In this document: in pieces, positions 18,204 to 29,443 of the stretch
Position numbering within the stretch: position 1 is the first letter of the stretch
Layout of the letters: each line of letters begins with the position of its first letter
Source of the DNA: Paraglaciecola marina
Lineage (GTDB): Bacteria > Pseudomonadota > Gammaproteobacteria > Enterobacterales > Alteromonadaceae
Length of the DNA: 64,000 nucleotides
Reading direction: 5' to 3'
Assembly: GCF_004360155.1 (NCBI RefSeq)
Contig: NZ_ML178720.1
Location: 388,355-452,354 of the forward strand
The notes under the pieces: generated by a model
What the model was told of the DNA's origin: nothing
Database searches by the model: none
What the model saw: only the letters and a program-made list of their open reading frames with translations
Made by a program: the position numbers and the translations under genes

Positions 18204-20219
18204 TTATTTATTCCCCATTAAGTTACGTAAATTAGCAATACCCACTTGAGACTTTTTCTGTCGTTCTTCAGCAGATACCTTAACCTTTTTCTCTTGCCAC
18301 ACTAAATCATCTTGGGGTAACTCATAAAGAAAGCGGCTTGGTTCAGGGTTGATCACTTCACCATATTGCCTACGCTCTTTAACCAAAGTCATAAAGAGTT
18401 CTTTTTGAGCCCTAGTAATACCAACATAAGCTAAGCGCCTTTCTTCATCGATATTGTCTTCATCTATGCTACTTTGATGGGGTAATAAACCTTCTTCCAT
18501 TCCCACCATGAAGACATTAGGGAACTCTAAGCCTTTAGACGCATGAAACGTCATCAGTTGTACCTGATCAGCTTCATCTTCATCTTCGCCTCTTTCCATC
18601 ATATCTCTTAAAATAAAGCGATTAACCACCTCTTGTAGTGTCATAGGCGGTTCAAGCTCATTGCCCTCTAGCATGTCACTCATCCAGCCAAATAAAGTAC
18701 TGATATTAGCCATAGCCATTTCAGCTGCTTTGGGGCTAGTACTTGACTCATAGAGCCACTCTTCATAACCCATGGTTTTTATCATTTCACGAATGGTTGC
18801 AATACCATCACCACGTACCACGCTATCTGATAGCTCTACAATCCAGCGACTAAACTGCTCTACAGCAACTAAGGCTTTTCCTGACAATACATCTTGCAGG
18901 TAGGGAGAAAATGCCGCCTCAAATATAGGGGTTTTATTTTGATTTGCGAGATTACCTAATTTTTCTAAACTAACTCTGCCAATTCCCCTAGTCGGCGTAT
19001 TGATCACTCTAAGCAAGGCGTTATCATCATCTTGGTTCACCAATAAACGTAAGTAAGCCATGATGTCTTTTATTTCAGTACGCCCAAAGAAAGACATACC
19101 GCCACTTATCTTGTAAGGGATCCGATTGTTGGTTAGTACTTTTTCAAAGACTCTAGATTGGAAGTTGCCACGATACAAAATCGCATAATCTTTGTAGTCT
19201 GTTCGTTTCATAAATTTATGAGCCATTAACTCAGCTACAACACGCTCAGCTTCATGGTCTTCATTTTTAGCTGTGATCACCTGTAATGGTTCACCATAAC
19301 CTAATTCAGAAAACAGTTTTTTCTCAAAAACGTGGGGATTATTTTGAATTAGGATATTGGCACAATGCAGAATTCGCTCTGATGAACGATAGTTTTGCTC
19401 TAGTTTTATAACCCGCAATTTAGGAAAGTCTGTCTGTAACAAAACTAAGTTTTGTGGTCGGGCACCTCGCCAAGAATAAATAGACTGGTCATCGTCACCT
19501 ACTACGGTAAATCTAGCTCGCTCACCCACTAATAATCGCACTAGCTCATATTGGCTAGTATTGGTATCTTGATATTCATCCACCAGCAAATAGCGAATTC
19601 TGGTTTGCCACTTAATTCTAACTGATTCATTGGTTTTTAGTAACAGTGTGGGAAGTAAAATTAAATCATCAAAATCGAGGGCATTATAAGCACGTAAATG
19701 ATTATGGTAACGTTGATAAAACTCAGCGTATTCCAATTCCCCAGGTGACAAGGTTTGACTCGTTAAATGCTCCGGCAGAATAAGATCGTTTTTCCAATTA
19801 GAGATACAGCTCTGTAATAATGACAACTGCTCTTTGTCACCATCTAATTCAACTTCCGTTAAATCCTTTAACAAGGACAAACTGTCTTTATCATCAAACA
19901 AAGAAAAGCCCGGCTTTATACCCAAGGATTTCACTTCAGATTTAATAATAGTGAGTCCTAGTGTGTGAAAAGTAGACACCTTTAAACCTCGGGCTTCCTT
20001 CTTACCAAGAGTCTGCCCTACCCGCTCTTTCATCTCTCGAGCGGCTTTATTGGTAAAGGTAACGGCTGCAATATATCTAGCCGGCATTTCACACTCTCGA
20101 ACTAAATAAGCTATTTTATTAGTAATGACTCGAGTCTTACCGCTGCCTGCTCCCGCAAGCACTAAGCAAGGCCCAGAAATAAAATTAACGGCTTCATTCT
20201 GACCGTGGTTAAGTTTCAT
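18204..20219 (-). CDS. rep: ATP-dependent DNA helicase Rep
   Basis: 3'-5' superfamily 1 helicase that moves with the replisome and clears protein blocks. 671 residues against 673 in E. coli, collinear throughout. Visible motifs: Q-motif LNHGQNEAV, Walker [10 protein letters not shown], motif Ia [35 protein letters not shown] (motif III), [10 protein letters not shown] (IV), [13 protein letters not shown] (V) and [11 protein letters not shown] (VI). Its C-terminal region ends in basic residues suited to DnaB contact. The nearly identical motif set to Rep rather than UvrD supports the name. Confidence 0.97.
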   Translation of the reverse strand: MKLNHGQNEAVNFISGPCLVLAGAGSGKTRVITNKIAYLVRECEMPARYIAAVTFTNKAAREMKERVGQTLGKKEARGLKVSTFHTLGLTIIKSEVKSLGIKPGFSLFDDKDSLSLLKDLTEVELDGDKEQLSLLQSCISNWKNDLILPEHLTSQTLSPGELEYAEFYQRYHNHLRAYNALDFDDLILLPTLLLKTNESVRIKWQTRIRYLLVDEYQDTNTSQYELVRLLVGERARFTVVGDDDQSIYSWRGARPQNLVLLQTDFPKLRVIKLEQNYRSSERILHCANILIQNNPHVFEKKLFSELGYGEPLQVITAKNEDHEAERVVAELMAHKFMKRTDYKDYAILYRGNFQSRVFEKVLTNNRIPYKISGGMSFFGRTEIKDIMAYLRLLVNQDDDNALLRVINTPTRGIGRVSLEKLGNLANQNKTPIFEAAFSPYLQDVLSGKALVAVEQFSRWIVELSDSVVRGDGIATIREMIKTMGYEEWLYESSTSPKAAEMAMANISTLFGWMSDMLEGNELEPPMTLQEVVNRFILRDMMERGEDEDEADQVQLMTFHASKGLEFPNVFMVGMEEGLLPHQSSIDEDNIDEERRLAYVGITRAQKELFMTLVKERRQYGEVINPEPSRFLYELPQDDLVWQEKKVKVSAEERQKKSQVGIANLRNLMGNK

Positions 20220-20390
20220 GCTAAATTAAATGCCTAAAGGAGATAAAGAATCAAAAAGATGATGATTATATTAAATAACGGGATTAACGCTTATTATATT
20301 GTTTTTTAGACTCCCGCCCCAATTAAATTTTATTAATGGATACTTTTTTATTAGTACACACCCAACTTAAAAACCGTTACGAGAGCCGCT

Positions 20391-20633
20391 ATGTTAAACC
20401 CTAAAAAGTTAGAAGAACTTGCTAAACAAATTACTGAAGCCGTACCGCCAGGGGTTAAATCTATGGCTGAAGGTGCAGAATCTAAAGTAAAACAAGTATT
20501 ACAAACCCAGCTTAGCCGTCTTGATTTTGTCAGCAGAGAAGAGTTTGACATTCAAAGTCAGGTATTAATACGTACTCGCGAAAAGCTTGAAGCCCTTGAA
20601 GCTCGTATCGCAGAGTTAGAAAAAACTGACTAA
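20391..20633 (+). CDS. ubiK: Ubiquinone biosynthesis accessory factor UbiK
   Basis: 80-residue BMFP/YqiC-family protein. UbiK helps assemble the soluble Ubi complex with UbiJ and is required for full aerobic ubiquinone synthesis. The sequence has the typical amphipathic N-terminal half (LEELAKQITEAVPPGVKSM) and a C-terminal coiled coil (REKLEALEARIAELEK) that drives trimerisation. It converges on ubiA, another ubiquinone gene, with a perfect hairpin between them. Confidence 0.92.
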   Translation: MLNPKKLEELAKQITEAVPPGVKSMAEGAESKVKQVLQTQLSRLDFVSREEFDIQSQVLIRTREKLEALEARIAELEKTD

Positions 20634-20649
20634 AGTTTTTATTGTGTTT

Positions 20650-20673
20650 TAGAGGAGTTAGCTTACTCCTCTA
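20650..20673. terminator. Hairpin between ubiK and ubiA
   Basis: A perfect nine-base stem TAGAGGAGT / ACTCCTCTA around a six-base loop. No long T-run follows on either strand, so it may stop or protect transcripts less strongly than a classic terminator. Confidence 0.6.
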
Positions 20674-20676
20674 TAC

Positions 20677-21537
20677 TTACAGCCAATAATTGCAAACTAT
20701 ACCAATAGTGATAACCATTCCTACATAGTTATTATGTAAAAACCCCTTAAAACACAAGTCTCTATCTCTATTTTTGATAAGCCATTGTTGATAACCAAAC
20801 AGGCCTAATGAGATGCCACAAGCCACAAAAAATGGCCAGCTAAAAGCTAAGCTTAGTCCAACTAACAATAACAACAATAGGCTGAACAATTGTAATAACC
20901 CTATGATTACTTTGTCATAGTTACCAAAGAATATAGCCGTCGATTTTATTCCTACTTTGATATCGTCTTCCTTGTCAGCCATGGCATACTGGGTATCATA
21001 GGCTACTGTCCAACATAAATTTGCTAAGTATAAAGCCCATACAATCCAACTTAATGACTGCTCTGATGCCACAAAAGCCATAGGTATAGACCATCCAAAT
21101 GCCGCACCCAATACTAGCTGTGGAAAATAAGTGTAACGCTTCATGAAGGGATACAAGGTCGTTAATATCAAAGCACCAAATGACATAAACACTGTTTGCC
21201 AACTCAGCGTCAAGACCAAAGCCAAAGCCACCAACAATAACAAAATAAACAAACCTAAAGCCTGTTTGGCAGTCACCTCTCCAGTAACCAAAGGCCGAGT
21301 AGAGGTTCGTGCCACTGCACCATCGACTTTTCTGTCTGCATAATCGTTAATAACGCAACCAGCAGACCGCATTACAACCACACCTAGCACAAACACAATG
21401 AGTAAGTGTAAGTTTGGCACTCCCTCTGCAGCTATCCACAAAGCCCACAAGCAGGGCCATAACAATAAATAAATACCAATCGGCTTATCAGCTCGTATTA
21501 GTCGCCAATACCCACTCAATTTAGCCATTAAAAACAT
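20677..21537 (-). CDS. ubiA: 4-hydroxybenzoate polyprenyltransferase UbiA
   Basis: Integral membrane prenyltransferase joining the polyprenyl tail to 4-hydroxybenzoate in ubiquinone synthesis. The first aspartate motif NDYADRKVDGAV and the second, DKEDDIKVGIKSTA, are both intact, with RADKPIGIYLLLWP at the N-terminus and about eight membrane helices. Two in-frame ATGs, at 21537 and 21528, share one AAGGA site; the former is annotated, giving 286 residues. An open extension up to 21603 lacks family similarity. ubiC is not adjacent. Confidence 0.95.
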   Translation of the reverse strand: MFLMAKLSGYWRLIRADKPIGIYLLLWPCLWALWIAAEGVPNLHLLIVFVLGVVVMRSAGCVINDYADRKVDGAVARTSTRPLVTGEVTAKQALGLFILLLLVALALVLTLSWQTVFMSFGALILTTLYPFMKRYTYFPQLVLGAAFGWSIPMAFVASEQSLSWIVWALYLANLCWTVAYDTQYAMADKEDDIKVGIKSTAIFFGNYDKVIIGLLQLFSLLLLLLVGLSLAFSWPFFVACGISLGLFGYQQWLIKNRDRDLCFKGFLHNNYVGMVITIGIVCNYWL

Positions 21538-21739
21538 TGTTCCTTTATTTACTCTCAAATGAGAGTTTTCTATTATTGAGTGATCATAACAAGGGCAGCA
21601 CATAGACTGAAGTAAATGCCAATCAAACTAAATCAAATTTAGTGCAAAGTGCGCACGGGTTTGAAGATTAGCTATTATGCTTTTCCTTAAAAGTTGATAG
21701 ACTTCGCTTAAGATTGTTACCCAAAGAAAATTACCTAAT

Positions 21740-22162
21740 ATGAAAACATCACTGTTGATAATTGCCAGTTTATTAATTCTTATGGGTTATCAAAGCTCTA
21801 CATTTGCACAAGAGCAAGCCCGAAAAACCTATGCCTACTTCAGCTTAGAGCCCGATATTGTCACAAACTTTATAAGCACTAATACGAGCTCAAGGAAGTT
21901 AGGGTATGTAAGGGTATCCATTGAGTTAATGTTAAATGACCCTGAATACCTTGAGGCGGCCGAACATCATTCGCCACTATTAAAAGCTGCTGTTATAGAG
22001 ATATTTGGTCGTCAGAGCGCAGAAAAAGTAACCGCATTAACTGGACGTGAAGATATCCGTCGTACCTGTTTAGAAAAACTACGGGAGCTAATGCTTGAGG
22101 AAACCGGTTCTGAAATGATAAATGAAGTCATTTTTACTAAATATATTCATCATCAAGGTTAA
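21740..22162 (+). CDS. FliL-like exported protein
   Basis: 140 residues with a signal or anchor segment (1-23) and a FliL-type domain: the mature part YFSLEPDIVTNFIS...LGYVRVSIELML and the C-terminal LREDIRR-like helix resemble periplasmic FliL. FliL surrounds flagellar stators and affects torque. No other flagellar gene is near, and the N-terminal cytoplasmic part of true FliL is short here, so a flagellar role is uncertain. The name rests on fold-level resemblance. Its stop overlaps the glpG stop by four bases in convergent orientation. Confidence 0.72.
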   Translation: MKTSLLIIASLLILMGYQSSTFAQEQARKTYAYFSLEPDIVTNFISTNTSSRKLGYVRVSIELMLNDPEYLEAAEHHSPLLKAAVIEIFGRQSAEKVTALTGREDIRRTCLEKLRELMLEETGSEMINEVIFTKYIHHQG

Positions 22163-23019
22163 TTGTCTGATCGCCTCGAGGCTCTAAACACTAATATCCA
22201 AGCAAACAAACAACCACAAATGAGCCCTGCTGTATGGGCTATGTTGGCCATATGGACCGGTAATATATCCAAGTAACCTACCAATAACCAAACCAATAGA
22301 AAGCCCACCATAGGCTTGGGTAACGATATACCCCAAGATGGCTTTAACCAACCTAACCACCAAACACAACCAACCAAAGCATAAACTACCCCAGACAAAC
22401 CACCAAAGCTGGGGCCGTTAACCATTAACTGAGCGACATTTGAAATAAGCGCAGACATGGTAAATAACAAGATTAAATAACTTGAACCAAAAGTATTTTC
22501 CAGTTGTTTCCCTAACATCCACCACCACAGTAGGTTAAAGGCAATATGCATAGCTGAAAAATGAATTAATGCAGGCCCTAACAATCGCCACCATTGACCA
22601 TTTGCAACCAATTCTGAAAGAGGCTCAATTTGTAACCAAGCATAGGGTGCACTGATACCAATCATAGCTAAACAATAAATAACAATACAAACAACTAACA
22701 CACTCGAGGTGAATGGCGATCGAATAAGGCTCAACAGTATACTATCAGCTGAAAATGACGGATCTTGATCCAAGGTTATCGACTCTCCTGCATGCCAAGC
22801 AGCAGTTTGGTACTTTGCATTACCTGGGTCTAATACGAACTCTTCTGCAATAAGTTTCGCCTTATCTAAATCGGCAGGGTCAGCCAACATAACACCATGG
22901 GCATAATCATTATCAAGCTTACAGTACTCCACTCTAATACCTTGCTCTTTCAAATAAAGGCTGAGTAGACGAGCTGGCTGTTCTTTAGAAAAAGCGACGA
23001 GTTTAGTGTGGGTATTCAA
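22159..23019 (-). CDS. glpG: Rhomboid intramembrane protease GlpG
   Basis: Serine protease cutting within membrane helices. 286 residues: an N-terminal cytoplasmic domain (1-85), then six membrane helices. The catalytic Ser is in GGLSGVVYALVG and the catalytic His in NIAHTAGLICG; the HIAFNLLWWWMLG segment of helix 2 and the WWRL loop are conserved. glpE lies 5 bp upstream in the same operon, as in E. coli glpEG, but without glpR or glpD. Confidence 0.95.
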   Translation of the reverse strand: MNTHTKLVAFSKEQPARLLSLYLKEQGIRVEYCKLDNDYAHGVMLADPADLDKAKLIAEEFVLDPGNAKYQTAAWHAGESITLDQDPSFSADSILLSLIRSPFTSSVLVVCIVIYCLAMIGISAPYAWLQIEPLSELVANGQWWRLLGPALIHFSAMHIAFNLLWWWMLGKQLENTFGSSYLILLFTMSALISNVAQLMVNGPSFGGLSGVVYALVGCVWWLGWLKPSWGISLPKPMVGFLLVWLLVGYLDILPVHMANIAHTAGLICGCLFAWILVFRASRRSDN

Positions 23020-23024
23020 AAAAC

Positions 23025-23351
23025 TTAACTTTCCTTTGATGTTTCAAATGGTTGTACGTGACGCCATGCTTCAAAGCCACCATCCAAGCTATACACTTCT
23101 TCAAAACCTTGATGTATTAGAAATTGCGCAGCTTGCTGACTACTATTGCCATGGTAACAACATACAATAACAGGGGTTTCAAACTCTACACTCGATACAA
23201 AACTATTTAAGGTTCCATTGGTTAAATGTATAGAATCTTTTATATGCCCTGCAGCAAAAGAAGCTTCATCACGTATGTCTACACATTCTGCCCCACCATT
23301 TGCCAACTTAAGTTGTGCCTCTTGTACAGAAATATGAGCGAATTGCTCCAT
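23025..23351 (-). CDS. glpE: Thiosulfate sulfurtransferase GlpE (rhodanese)
   Basis: Single-domain rhodanese of 108 residues, cytoplasmic, moving sulfane sulfur from thiosulfate to cyanide or thiols in vitro. The active-site loop CCYHGNSSQ contains the catalytic Cys preceding YHGNSS, as in E. coli GlpE; the extra neighbouring Cys is a small difference. [15 protein letters not shown] and DGGFEAWR are the other family motifs. It is co-transcribed with glpG. Confidence 0.93.
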   Translation of the reverse strand: MEQFAHISVQEAQLKLANGGAECVDIRDEASFAAGHIKDSIHLTNGTLNSFVSSVEFETPVIVCCYHGNSSQQAAQFLIHQGFEEVYSLDGGFEAWRHVQPFETSKES

Positions 23352-23393
23352 TTAATTTACTCCAGTAAATAATAACCTGAGGTAGTTTACACT

Positions 23394-24416
23394 CTACCAA
23401 TTTAAAATGACCTTCCCTGAATGCCCAGACCCCATAACATCAAACCCTTTTTGAAAATCGTCTATTGAAAATTCATGGGTAATAATAGGTGTTAGGTCCA
23501 AACCGCTTTGGATCAAGCTCGCCATTTTGTACCAGGTTTCAAACATTTCCCGGCCATAAATACCTTTAATAACCAAGCCTTTAAAAATCACCTGGTTCCA
23601 GTCAATGGCGACATTATCAGGCGGAATACCCAGCATAGCAATTTTGCCTCCATGATTCATGTTTGCCAACATATCACGTAACGCATTAGGTGCACCTGAA
23701 ATCTCTAAGCCTACATCAAATCCCTCATTCATTCCTAACTCTTTAGTCACATCTACAAGAGACTCAGTAGCCACATTCACCGCTCTAGTTACCCCCATAT
23801 TCTTAGCTAAATTTAAACGATAAGGGTTAATATCGGTAATCACTACATTACGCGCCCCGACATGCCTAGCAACCGCAGCTGCCATGATACCAATAGGCCC
23901 AGCCCCCGTAATTAGCACATCTTCTCCCACTAAATCAAAGGATAAAGCGGTATGTACTGCATTCCCAAAAGGGTCAAATATAGCAGCTAAATCACTACAG
24001 ATATTATCTGGAATTTTAAAAGCATTAAAAGCTGGAATAACCAAATATTCGGCAAAAGCTCCCTGTCTATTGACTCCTACACCAGTAGTGTTGCGGCATA
24101 AATGACGGCGACCCGCCCTACAGTTACGACAATGCCCACAAGTAATATGGCCTTCACCAGAGACTCTATCGCCAACATCAAATCCTCTGACTTCTTGGCC
24201 CATATCAACGACTTCGCCCACATATTCATGACCCACTATCATAGTTAATGGAACAGTCTTTTGTGACCAAGCATCCCAATTATAGATATGCATATCTGTG
24301 CCACAAATAGCAGTTTTGTGGATTTTAATTAATAGGTCATTATGGCCGCATACTGGCATCTCAGACTCGATTAGCCATATACCTAGTTTCGGATGTAATT
24401 TCGCTAAAGCCTTCAC
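23394..24416 (-). CDS. tdh: L-threonine 3-dehydrogenase
   Basis: Zinc- and NAD-dependent oxidation of threonine to 2-amino-3-ketobutyrate. The 340 residues show the catalytic Cys in [25 protein letters not shown], the structural zinc cysteines in [15 protein letters not shown] and the Rossmann [13 protein letters not shown]. The length equals that of E. coli Tdh (341). Its ATG overlaps the kbl stop by four bases (ATGA), so the two are coupled and together degrade threonine to glycine and acetyl-CoA. Confidence 0.97.
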   Translation of the reverse strand: MKALAKLHPKLGIWLIESEMPVCGHNDLLIKIHKTAICGTDMHIYNWDAWSQKTVPLTMIVGHEYVGEVVDMGQEVRGFDVGDRVSGEGHITCGHCRNCRAGRRHLCRNTTGVGVNRQGAFAEYLVIPAFNAFKIPDNICSDLAAIFDPFGNAVHTALSFDLVGEDVLITGAGPIGIMAAAVARHVGARNVVITDINPYRLNLAKNMGVTRAVNVATESLVDVTKELGMNEGFDVGLEISGAPNALRDMLANMNHGGKIAMLGIPPDNVAIDWNQVIFKGLVIKGIYGREMFETWYKMASLIQSGLDLTPIITHEFSIDDFQKGFDVMGSGHSGKVILNW

Positions 24417-25609
24417 TCAATCACTCCTAACTCTTTACCCACTTCAATAAAGGCATCTACAGCAATATCTACTTGCTCTATGGTATGGGCAGCGGACATT
24501 TGGGTACGGATTCTTGCTTGGCCTTTTGGAACAACAGGAAAAGAAAAGCCCACAACATAAATGCCTTTTTGCAACATTTTATCGGCCATATCACTTGCAA
24601 GCTTTGCATCACCCAACATAACTGGAATAATGGCATGATCTTGTCCAGATAATACAAATCCAGCTGACGACATACGCGCTCTAAAATGTTCACTATTCAA
24701 TCGTAATTGTTTACGCAACTCAGCCCCTTGAGCCATCATTTCAAATACTTTGATTGAGGCTGAAACTATGGGTGGAGCAACAGAATTAGAAAATAAATAA
24801 GGCCGTGAACGTTGACGCAACCATTCAACAACTTCTTTTTTACCTGAAGTGTAACCACCAGAAGCACCGCCAAGAGCCTTACCTAAAGTACCAGTTAAAA
24901 TATCCACTCGCCCCATCACATCGCAATACTCGTGACTACCTCTACCTTGCTCTCCAACAAAGCCGGTTGCATGACAATCATCTACCATTACTAATGCCTG
25001 ATATTTATCTGCAAGATCACAGATAGTCGCTAAATCAGCAATCACACCATCCATTGAAAACACACCGTCGGTGGCAATAATTTTAGTACGTACTCCATCT
25101 TTGTCTGCTTGAATGAGTTGCGTCTCTAGTGCTTCCATATCATTGTTAGCATAGCGATAACGTTTTGCCTTAGACAAACGTACCCCATCAATAATGCTGG
25201 CGTGGTTAAGAGAATCAGAAATAATTCCATCATTTGCATCTAAGATTGTCTCAAACAAACCTCCATTTGCATCAAAACAAGACGGATAGAGTATGGTGTC
25301 TTGCGTTCCTAAAAAGGTAGATATTTGAGTTTCGAGTTTTTTATGAATATCTTGGGTGCCGCAAATAAAACGTACCGATGCCATCCCAAAACCATAATCA
25401 TCTAAGCCCTGCTTTGCTGCTTCAATTAACTCAGGGTTGTTAGCCAACCCCAGATAGTTGTTAGCGCAAAAGTTAAGTACTTGTTGATTATTTGCTACTT
25501 TGATATCAGCCTGCTGGCTAGAGATAATAACTCTTTCACTCTTATACAAGCCTTGTTCTTTTACTTCAGATAATTGCGTAGCTAAACGCTGATAAAATTC
25601 ATGTTTCAT
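24413..25609 (-). CDS. kbl: Glycine C-acetyltransferase (2-amino-3-ketobutyrate CoA ligase)
   Basis: PLP enzyme of the alpha-oxoamine synthase family, splitting 2-amino-3-ketobutyrate with CoA to glycine and acetyl-CoA. 398 residues with [31 protein letters not shown], the PLP lysine in [15 protein letters not shown] and [11 protein letters not shown]. The ribosome site GAGGAT precedes the ATG. First gene of the kbl-tdh operon, with a 183 bp region upstream holding no other gene. Confidence 0.97.
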   Translation of the reverse strand: MKHEFYQRLATQLSEVKEQGLYKSERVIISSQQADIKVANNQQVLNFCANNYLGLANNPELIEAAKQGLDDYGFGMASVRFICGTQDIHKKLETQISTFLGTQDTILYPSCFDANGGLFETILDANDGIISDSLNHASIIDGVRLSKAKRYRYANNDMEALETQLIQADKDGVRTKIIATDGVFSMDGVIADLATICDLADKYQALVMVDDCHATGFVGEQGRGSHEYCDVMGRVDILTGTLGKALGGASGGYTSGKKEVVEWLRQRSRPYLFSNSVAPPIVSASIKVFEMMAQGAELRKQLRLNSEHFRARMSSAGFVLSGQDHAIIPVMLGDAKLASDMADKMLQKGIYVVGFSFPVVPKGQARIRTQMSAAHTIEQVDIAVDAFIEVGKELGVIE

Positions 25610-25792
25610 GGAACATCCTCGAAGGAAAAAAATAAAGTGCTGATGATATATATTCAGTGTTTAAAATGGAATTTAAGGTCAAAACTGATACTCAATGTAG
25701 AGCAAAGATTTTTATACACTTTGAAAAAATTCTGATCTCAAGTAGAAAGCACTCTGCGCTAAACATTGTAAATGTCGTAAAGCGACGCTAGA

Positions 25793-28252
25793 TTATGGAT
25801 GCTTAATAATTTTGTCTAAGTCCTCCCAAACATCGGACTCTAATTTATCAGGCAACAATGAATATAAGTCTGCCTCAGATATAGGCCTAGATATAAAATA
25901 TCCTTGTCCAATTTCACATTTAAGCTGCGACAATAATTTAAATTGTGCAGAAGTCTCAATACCCTCGGCCACCACTTTCATACCAAGGTTTTGTACCATA
26001 GCAATAGTAGAAGACACTATCTGCATATCTGCGCTGTTATCATTCATACCTGACACAAAGCTTCGGTCAATTTTTATTATATCCACAGGCATCTGTTTCA
26101 AATACGCCAAAGAGGAATACCCTGTTCCAAAATCATCAATAGAAAAGATAAACCCCATTTCTTTGAGCTGTCTCATAATCTCTAAAGTATGGTCGATATC
26201 TGCCACAACGGTTCGCTCAGTAAGCTCTAGCTCTATTTGAGAAGGACTACGCCTGAATACTCTTACCTGTTCACGCAAAAACGGCAACAAGTCAGGATCT
26301 AAAAATTGACTGGCAGACAAATTAACAGCAATTTTCAAATCTTGGTAACCTAGCTCATCAAACTCTTTAAGAATTTCAAAAGCCTTTTTCAGTCCCCAGT
26401 AACCAATTTTCAACATATTCTCAGAGCTTTCAATTAAAGGGATAAACTCATCAGGAGGGATAAAGCCTCTCTCGGGGTGGATCCATCGTAACAAAGCTTC
26501 AAAGCCAATTAATTTGCCGCTATCAATATTCACTTGGGGCTGTAATGCAAAACTAAACTGCCCTTGTTCTAAGGCATTGCGCACTTCATTTTCTAACTCG
26601 ACCTTACGTATAACTGCCGTCAACATATTATTGGTAAAAGTATCGTACTGACCGCCCCCACTATCTTTTGATGCGTACATAGCAATATCTGACTGCCTGA
26701 CTAAATCATCGACTAGAATATCGGCATTATTAGTGCTGGTAATCCCTATACTGCAAGAGCTATAAAACAGTAACTGGTCCACAGCAATAGGCTCCCTAAA
26801 GCTCTCAATTATCTTAGAGGCCAAAATAGGGGCACCTTCCATCATGGCTTTTTCTAAAAATACCACCACAAACTCATCACCGCCAAATCGAAATAACATG
26901 TCAGAGTCACGTAAGCTTCCTCGAATTCGCCGCGCAGCCTGAGCCAAAAAGCTATCACCTATTTGATGGCCGTGGGTATCATTGATTTTTCTAAATTTAT
27001 CAAAATCTAACAGCATCACTATAACCTTGTTAGAGTCACGTTTTAATGAGGCCAATTGTTTTTTAAGCTGATGGTTTAACATGTTGCGGTTAGGTAAGCC
27101 CGTCAACCTGTCGTACATGGCTATATTTTCAAGCTCTCTAGTGTTCAGCTCTATTTTTCTATCCATAGACTCTAATTCATCAGCCAATAAACATGCAGAG
27201 TCTTGTAATAGTTCGATTTCATCAATAAAAAGGTGGGACTTAGCAAATTTAGAGGTACGAAACTGACGATACTTTTTACTTGCCAATAAAGGAAGTTGCG
27301 CAGCTAACAACAATAGGCGTTTTCGAAATTGCATACTCAATAAAACTAACGTTATTGAGCATAACACCACCACTGAGATAGAAATGAGAAACACCTTTTT
27401 TTGATAACGCTGATGTGCCAGTGACTGCTCACTAATATCATGTACAAATAGCAAATAAGTTTGCTTACCAAGTTCTGGATCAACAGCGGTTAAACTTAAC
27501 AAATAAACACCTTGTTCATTTTCAAAACGATATCCACTATCCAATAACTCACTTATGCTCAAGTTGGCAGGGAGCTGCGCAAGAATATTCTGCATATACT
27601 CTTGATTACTAAAACTAATAGGCATTTTAACCTTTAGGTTTGCCAGCTTTTCAGTTTTATCAAAAGTGGAATCCGTGCTTAAAATTGCCAGTTTCGCAAA
27701 AGTTGAACGATTAAGGGCAGCTAAGGTTTCTATCAATGAACTGCCAATGGATAAAACGAGCATATCCCCGTCTTGAGTTAAGATCGGCATTGTTATCAAC
27801 TGTTGGCATTCCTCTAGACAACGAATATAAGAAAAAGAAGACTGAGTTTTTAAGGCTTTTGATGCATCTTCAAAGATGTACTCAGGAGTCGTTTTTGATG
27901 TACTGAAGTAAAGATTACCCTCCCCCTCCAGTATCCATAAATTGTTGATATGCCACTCAAATTGCAAATACTCGAATTCATCTTCCAAAAAGGAAGCAAT
28001 ACCGCCTGGATTTTGAGAGTACTCAGCCTGAAAGTGTAAAAAAGATGCAAACCAAGATTCAACTTGGGTCCTGAGCATATCTCTTATTAGTTGGAATTGT
28101 TGCTGATCTTTATCATGTAATTTTTTCTGTTGAAATGCATAATTTTGATTGCTTTCTCCGACCCACAAATAAGTCAAAGAAATACTGGCAATCAACAAAA
28201 AAGCCATAAATAAGCCCATGATTTTAAATGGTAAACTTAAATATCTACGCAT
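25793..28252 (-). CDS. Membrane GGDEF-EAL cyclic-di-GMP enzyme
   Basis: 819-residue inner-membrane protein. A membrane segment at about 11-31, a periplasmic sensor of about 260 residues and a second segment at about 295-315 precede the GGDEF domain (about 375-540) and the EAL domain (about 555-810). Both catalytic halves look intact: RFGGDEFVVVF with the RxxD inhibitory site (RDSD), and GFEALLRW, NLSASQF, ELTERTV, DDFGTGYSSL, KIDRSFV, AEGIET, QGYFISRP. It could therefore make or break c-di-GMP. It ends an operon three bases behind the barrel gene, which suggests that its periplasmic domain senses something handled by the two upstream products. Confidence 0.93.
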   Translation of the reverse strand: MRRYLSLPFKIMGLFMAFLLIASISLTYLWVGESNQNYAFQQKKLHDKDQQQFQLIRDMLRTQVESWFASFLHFQAEYSQNPGGIASFLEDEFEYLQFEWHINNLWILEGEGNLYFSTSKTTPEYIFEDASKALKTQSSFSYIRCLEECQQLITMPILTQDGDMLVLSIGSSLIETLAALNRSTFAKLAILSTDSTFDKTEKLANLKVKMPISFSNQEYMQNILAQLPANLSISELLDSGYRFENEQGVYLLSLTAVDPELGKQTYLLFVHDISEQSLAHQRYQKKVFLISISVVVLCSITLVLLSMQFRKRLLLLAAQLPLLASKKYRQFRTSKFAKSHLFIDEIELLQDSACLLADELESMDRKIELNTRELENIAMYDRLTGLPNRNMLNHQLKKQLASLKRDSNKVIVMLLDFDKFRKINDTHGHQIGDSFLAQAARRIRGSLRDSDMLFRFGGDEFVVVFLEKAMMEGAPILASKIIESFREPIAVDQLLFYSSCSIGITSTNNADILVDDLVRQSDIAMYASKDSGGGQYDTFTNNMLTAVIRKVELENEVRNALEQGQFSFALQPQVNIDSGKLIGFEALLRWIHPERGFIPPDEFIPLIESSENMLKIGYWGLKKAFEILKEFDELGYQDLKIAVNLSASQFLDPDLLPFLREQVRVFRRSPSQIELELTERTVVADIDHTLEIMRQLKEMGFIFSIDDFGTGYSSLAYLKQMPVDIIKIDRSFVSGMNDNSADMQIVSSTIAMVQNLGMKVVAEGIETSAQFKLLSQLKCEIGQGYFISRPISEADLYSLLPDKLESDVWEDLDKIIKHP

Positions 28253-28255
28253 TTT

Positions 28256-29443
28256 TTAAAACCAATACATCAATTGCACTGCCCATATATTCCAGTACTT
28301 ATTACGGTTTAAAGCAATATTAGGAGTAAAGATAGGTGCTAGCCTTGCCGCCCCTTTAACTCTATGAATTTCAGCCTGTATCTGAATGTTTTCTGAAAAC
28401 TCCCATGTCAGCCCTAAAGTCCCTTGATCCATATAACCGAAATAACTAGGAACAACCCCCTGACTCAGGGTACTAATTAAACTCCCATTTCTATCGTCTC
28501 TATCGCGGTCGTATAAATCTAGTCTCGCCATCCAAGTTAAGTTTTGTGGCAAAAAGTATCGCCATTGAAGGTAGCCCCCTTCAGCAAAAGTGTCACTATA
28601 ATAACCCGCAAATAACACGTCTTCTGCGATAGTTCTTTCACGCATTACCTCTAGAGCAACCTCATGCTTAGAACCTTGGTACATCACATTAAACATAAAA
28701 CGCTGAGATGTTTCTTTACCATTTACAAAGGCATCATTTTCACCTTGAACATATCTAAAATCAGCATCAATAACAGAAAGGCCATATTGAAAACCACTTA
28801 AATTTGGACGCCAATACACGCTAAACTGCTTATCGCTATCATGCTTCAATTTACCTTTGGCCGATGCCCCGAGTAAATTAGTCCTTTGTTCTGAGCTAAT
28901 AGGTGAGGTACCCAAGCTGAAATTAATATCCCACTCCCCAAGACTATTATTACCCTGAGTCACTAAAGCTAAACCATCCACACCAAGGGCTACATCTCGA
29001 AACACATCAAAATATAGAGATTGGGGTAAAATAATAGATGGCCTTGTGTGAGGCACATCTCGAGTGGCTGAATATAACCAATGATAATTTTTGTTCCGAC
29101 CTAATTGAGCTTTAACACTCCATTGGTCACTATCATATAGTTGCGACTCTAAAAACAAATAGTCAATTCTGGCACCCTGCTGATAACGATTACCGCCATC
29201 CAAATAAACAGCTTGCCCGGCGACCCTAAAAATGGAATTGAAACGATAAGAAGAGTTAAGACCTACTTCAGTTAATTTAAAGGAAATATCTCCATCATCC
29301 TCAACAAAATTAGACCCATCAGCTTGAATAACACCTTGTGCTATAAACCCATTTACTTTCACTTCTCGGGCATGGGACAAGGCTGAAACGAAACAAGCTA
29401 CAAGCAATATCGATAACCCTAATATTAACCGCTCCATGCCCAT
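28256..29443 (-). CDS. Predicted outer-membrane beta-barrel protein
   Basis: 395 residues with a signal peptide ending SALSHA, then alternating hydrophobic/polar strands throughout (for example FMFNVMYQGSKHEVALEVM and LTWMARLDLYDRD) and a terminal aromatic LMYWF, as outer-membrane barrels have. I do not recognise a named porin; the pattern suggests 14-16 strands. The ATG follows directly on the stop of the upstream gene (TAAATG), and the GGDEF-EAL gene begins three bases after it. Solute and function are unknown. Confidence 0.72.
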   Translation of the reverse strand: MGMERLILGLSILLVACFVSALSHAREVKVNGFIAQGVIQADGSNFVEDDGDISFKLTEVGLNSSYRFNSIFRVAGQAVYLDGGNRYQQGARIDYLFLESQLYDSDQWSVKAQLGRNKNYHWLYSATRDVPHTRPSIILPQSLYFDVFRDVALGVDGLALVTQGNNSLGEWDINFSLGTSPISSEQRTNLLGASAKGKLKHDSDKQFSVYWRPNLSGFQYGLSVIDADFRYVQGENDAFVNGKETSQRFMFNVMYQGSKHEVALEVMRERTIAEDVLFAGYYSDTFAEGGYLQWRYFLPQNLTWMARLDLYDRDRDDRNGSLISTLSQGVVPSYFGYMDQGTLGLTWEFSENIQIQAEIHRVKGAARLAPIFTPNIALNRNKYWNIWAVQLMYWF

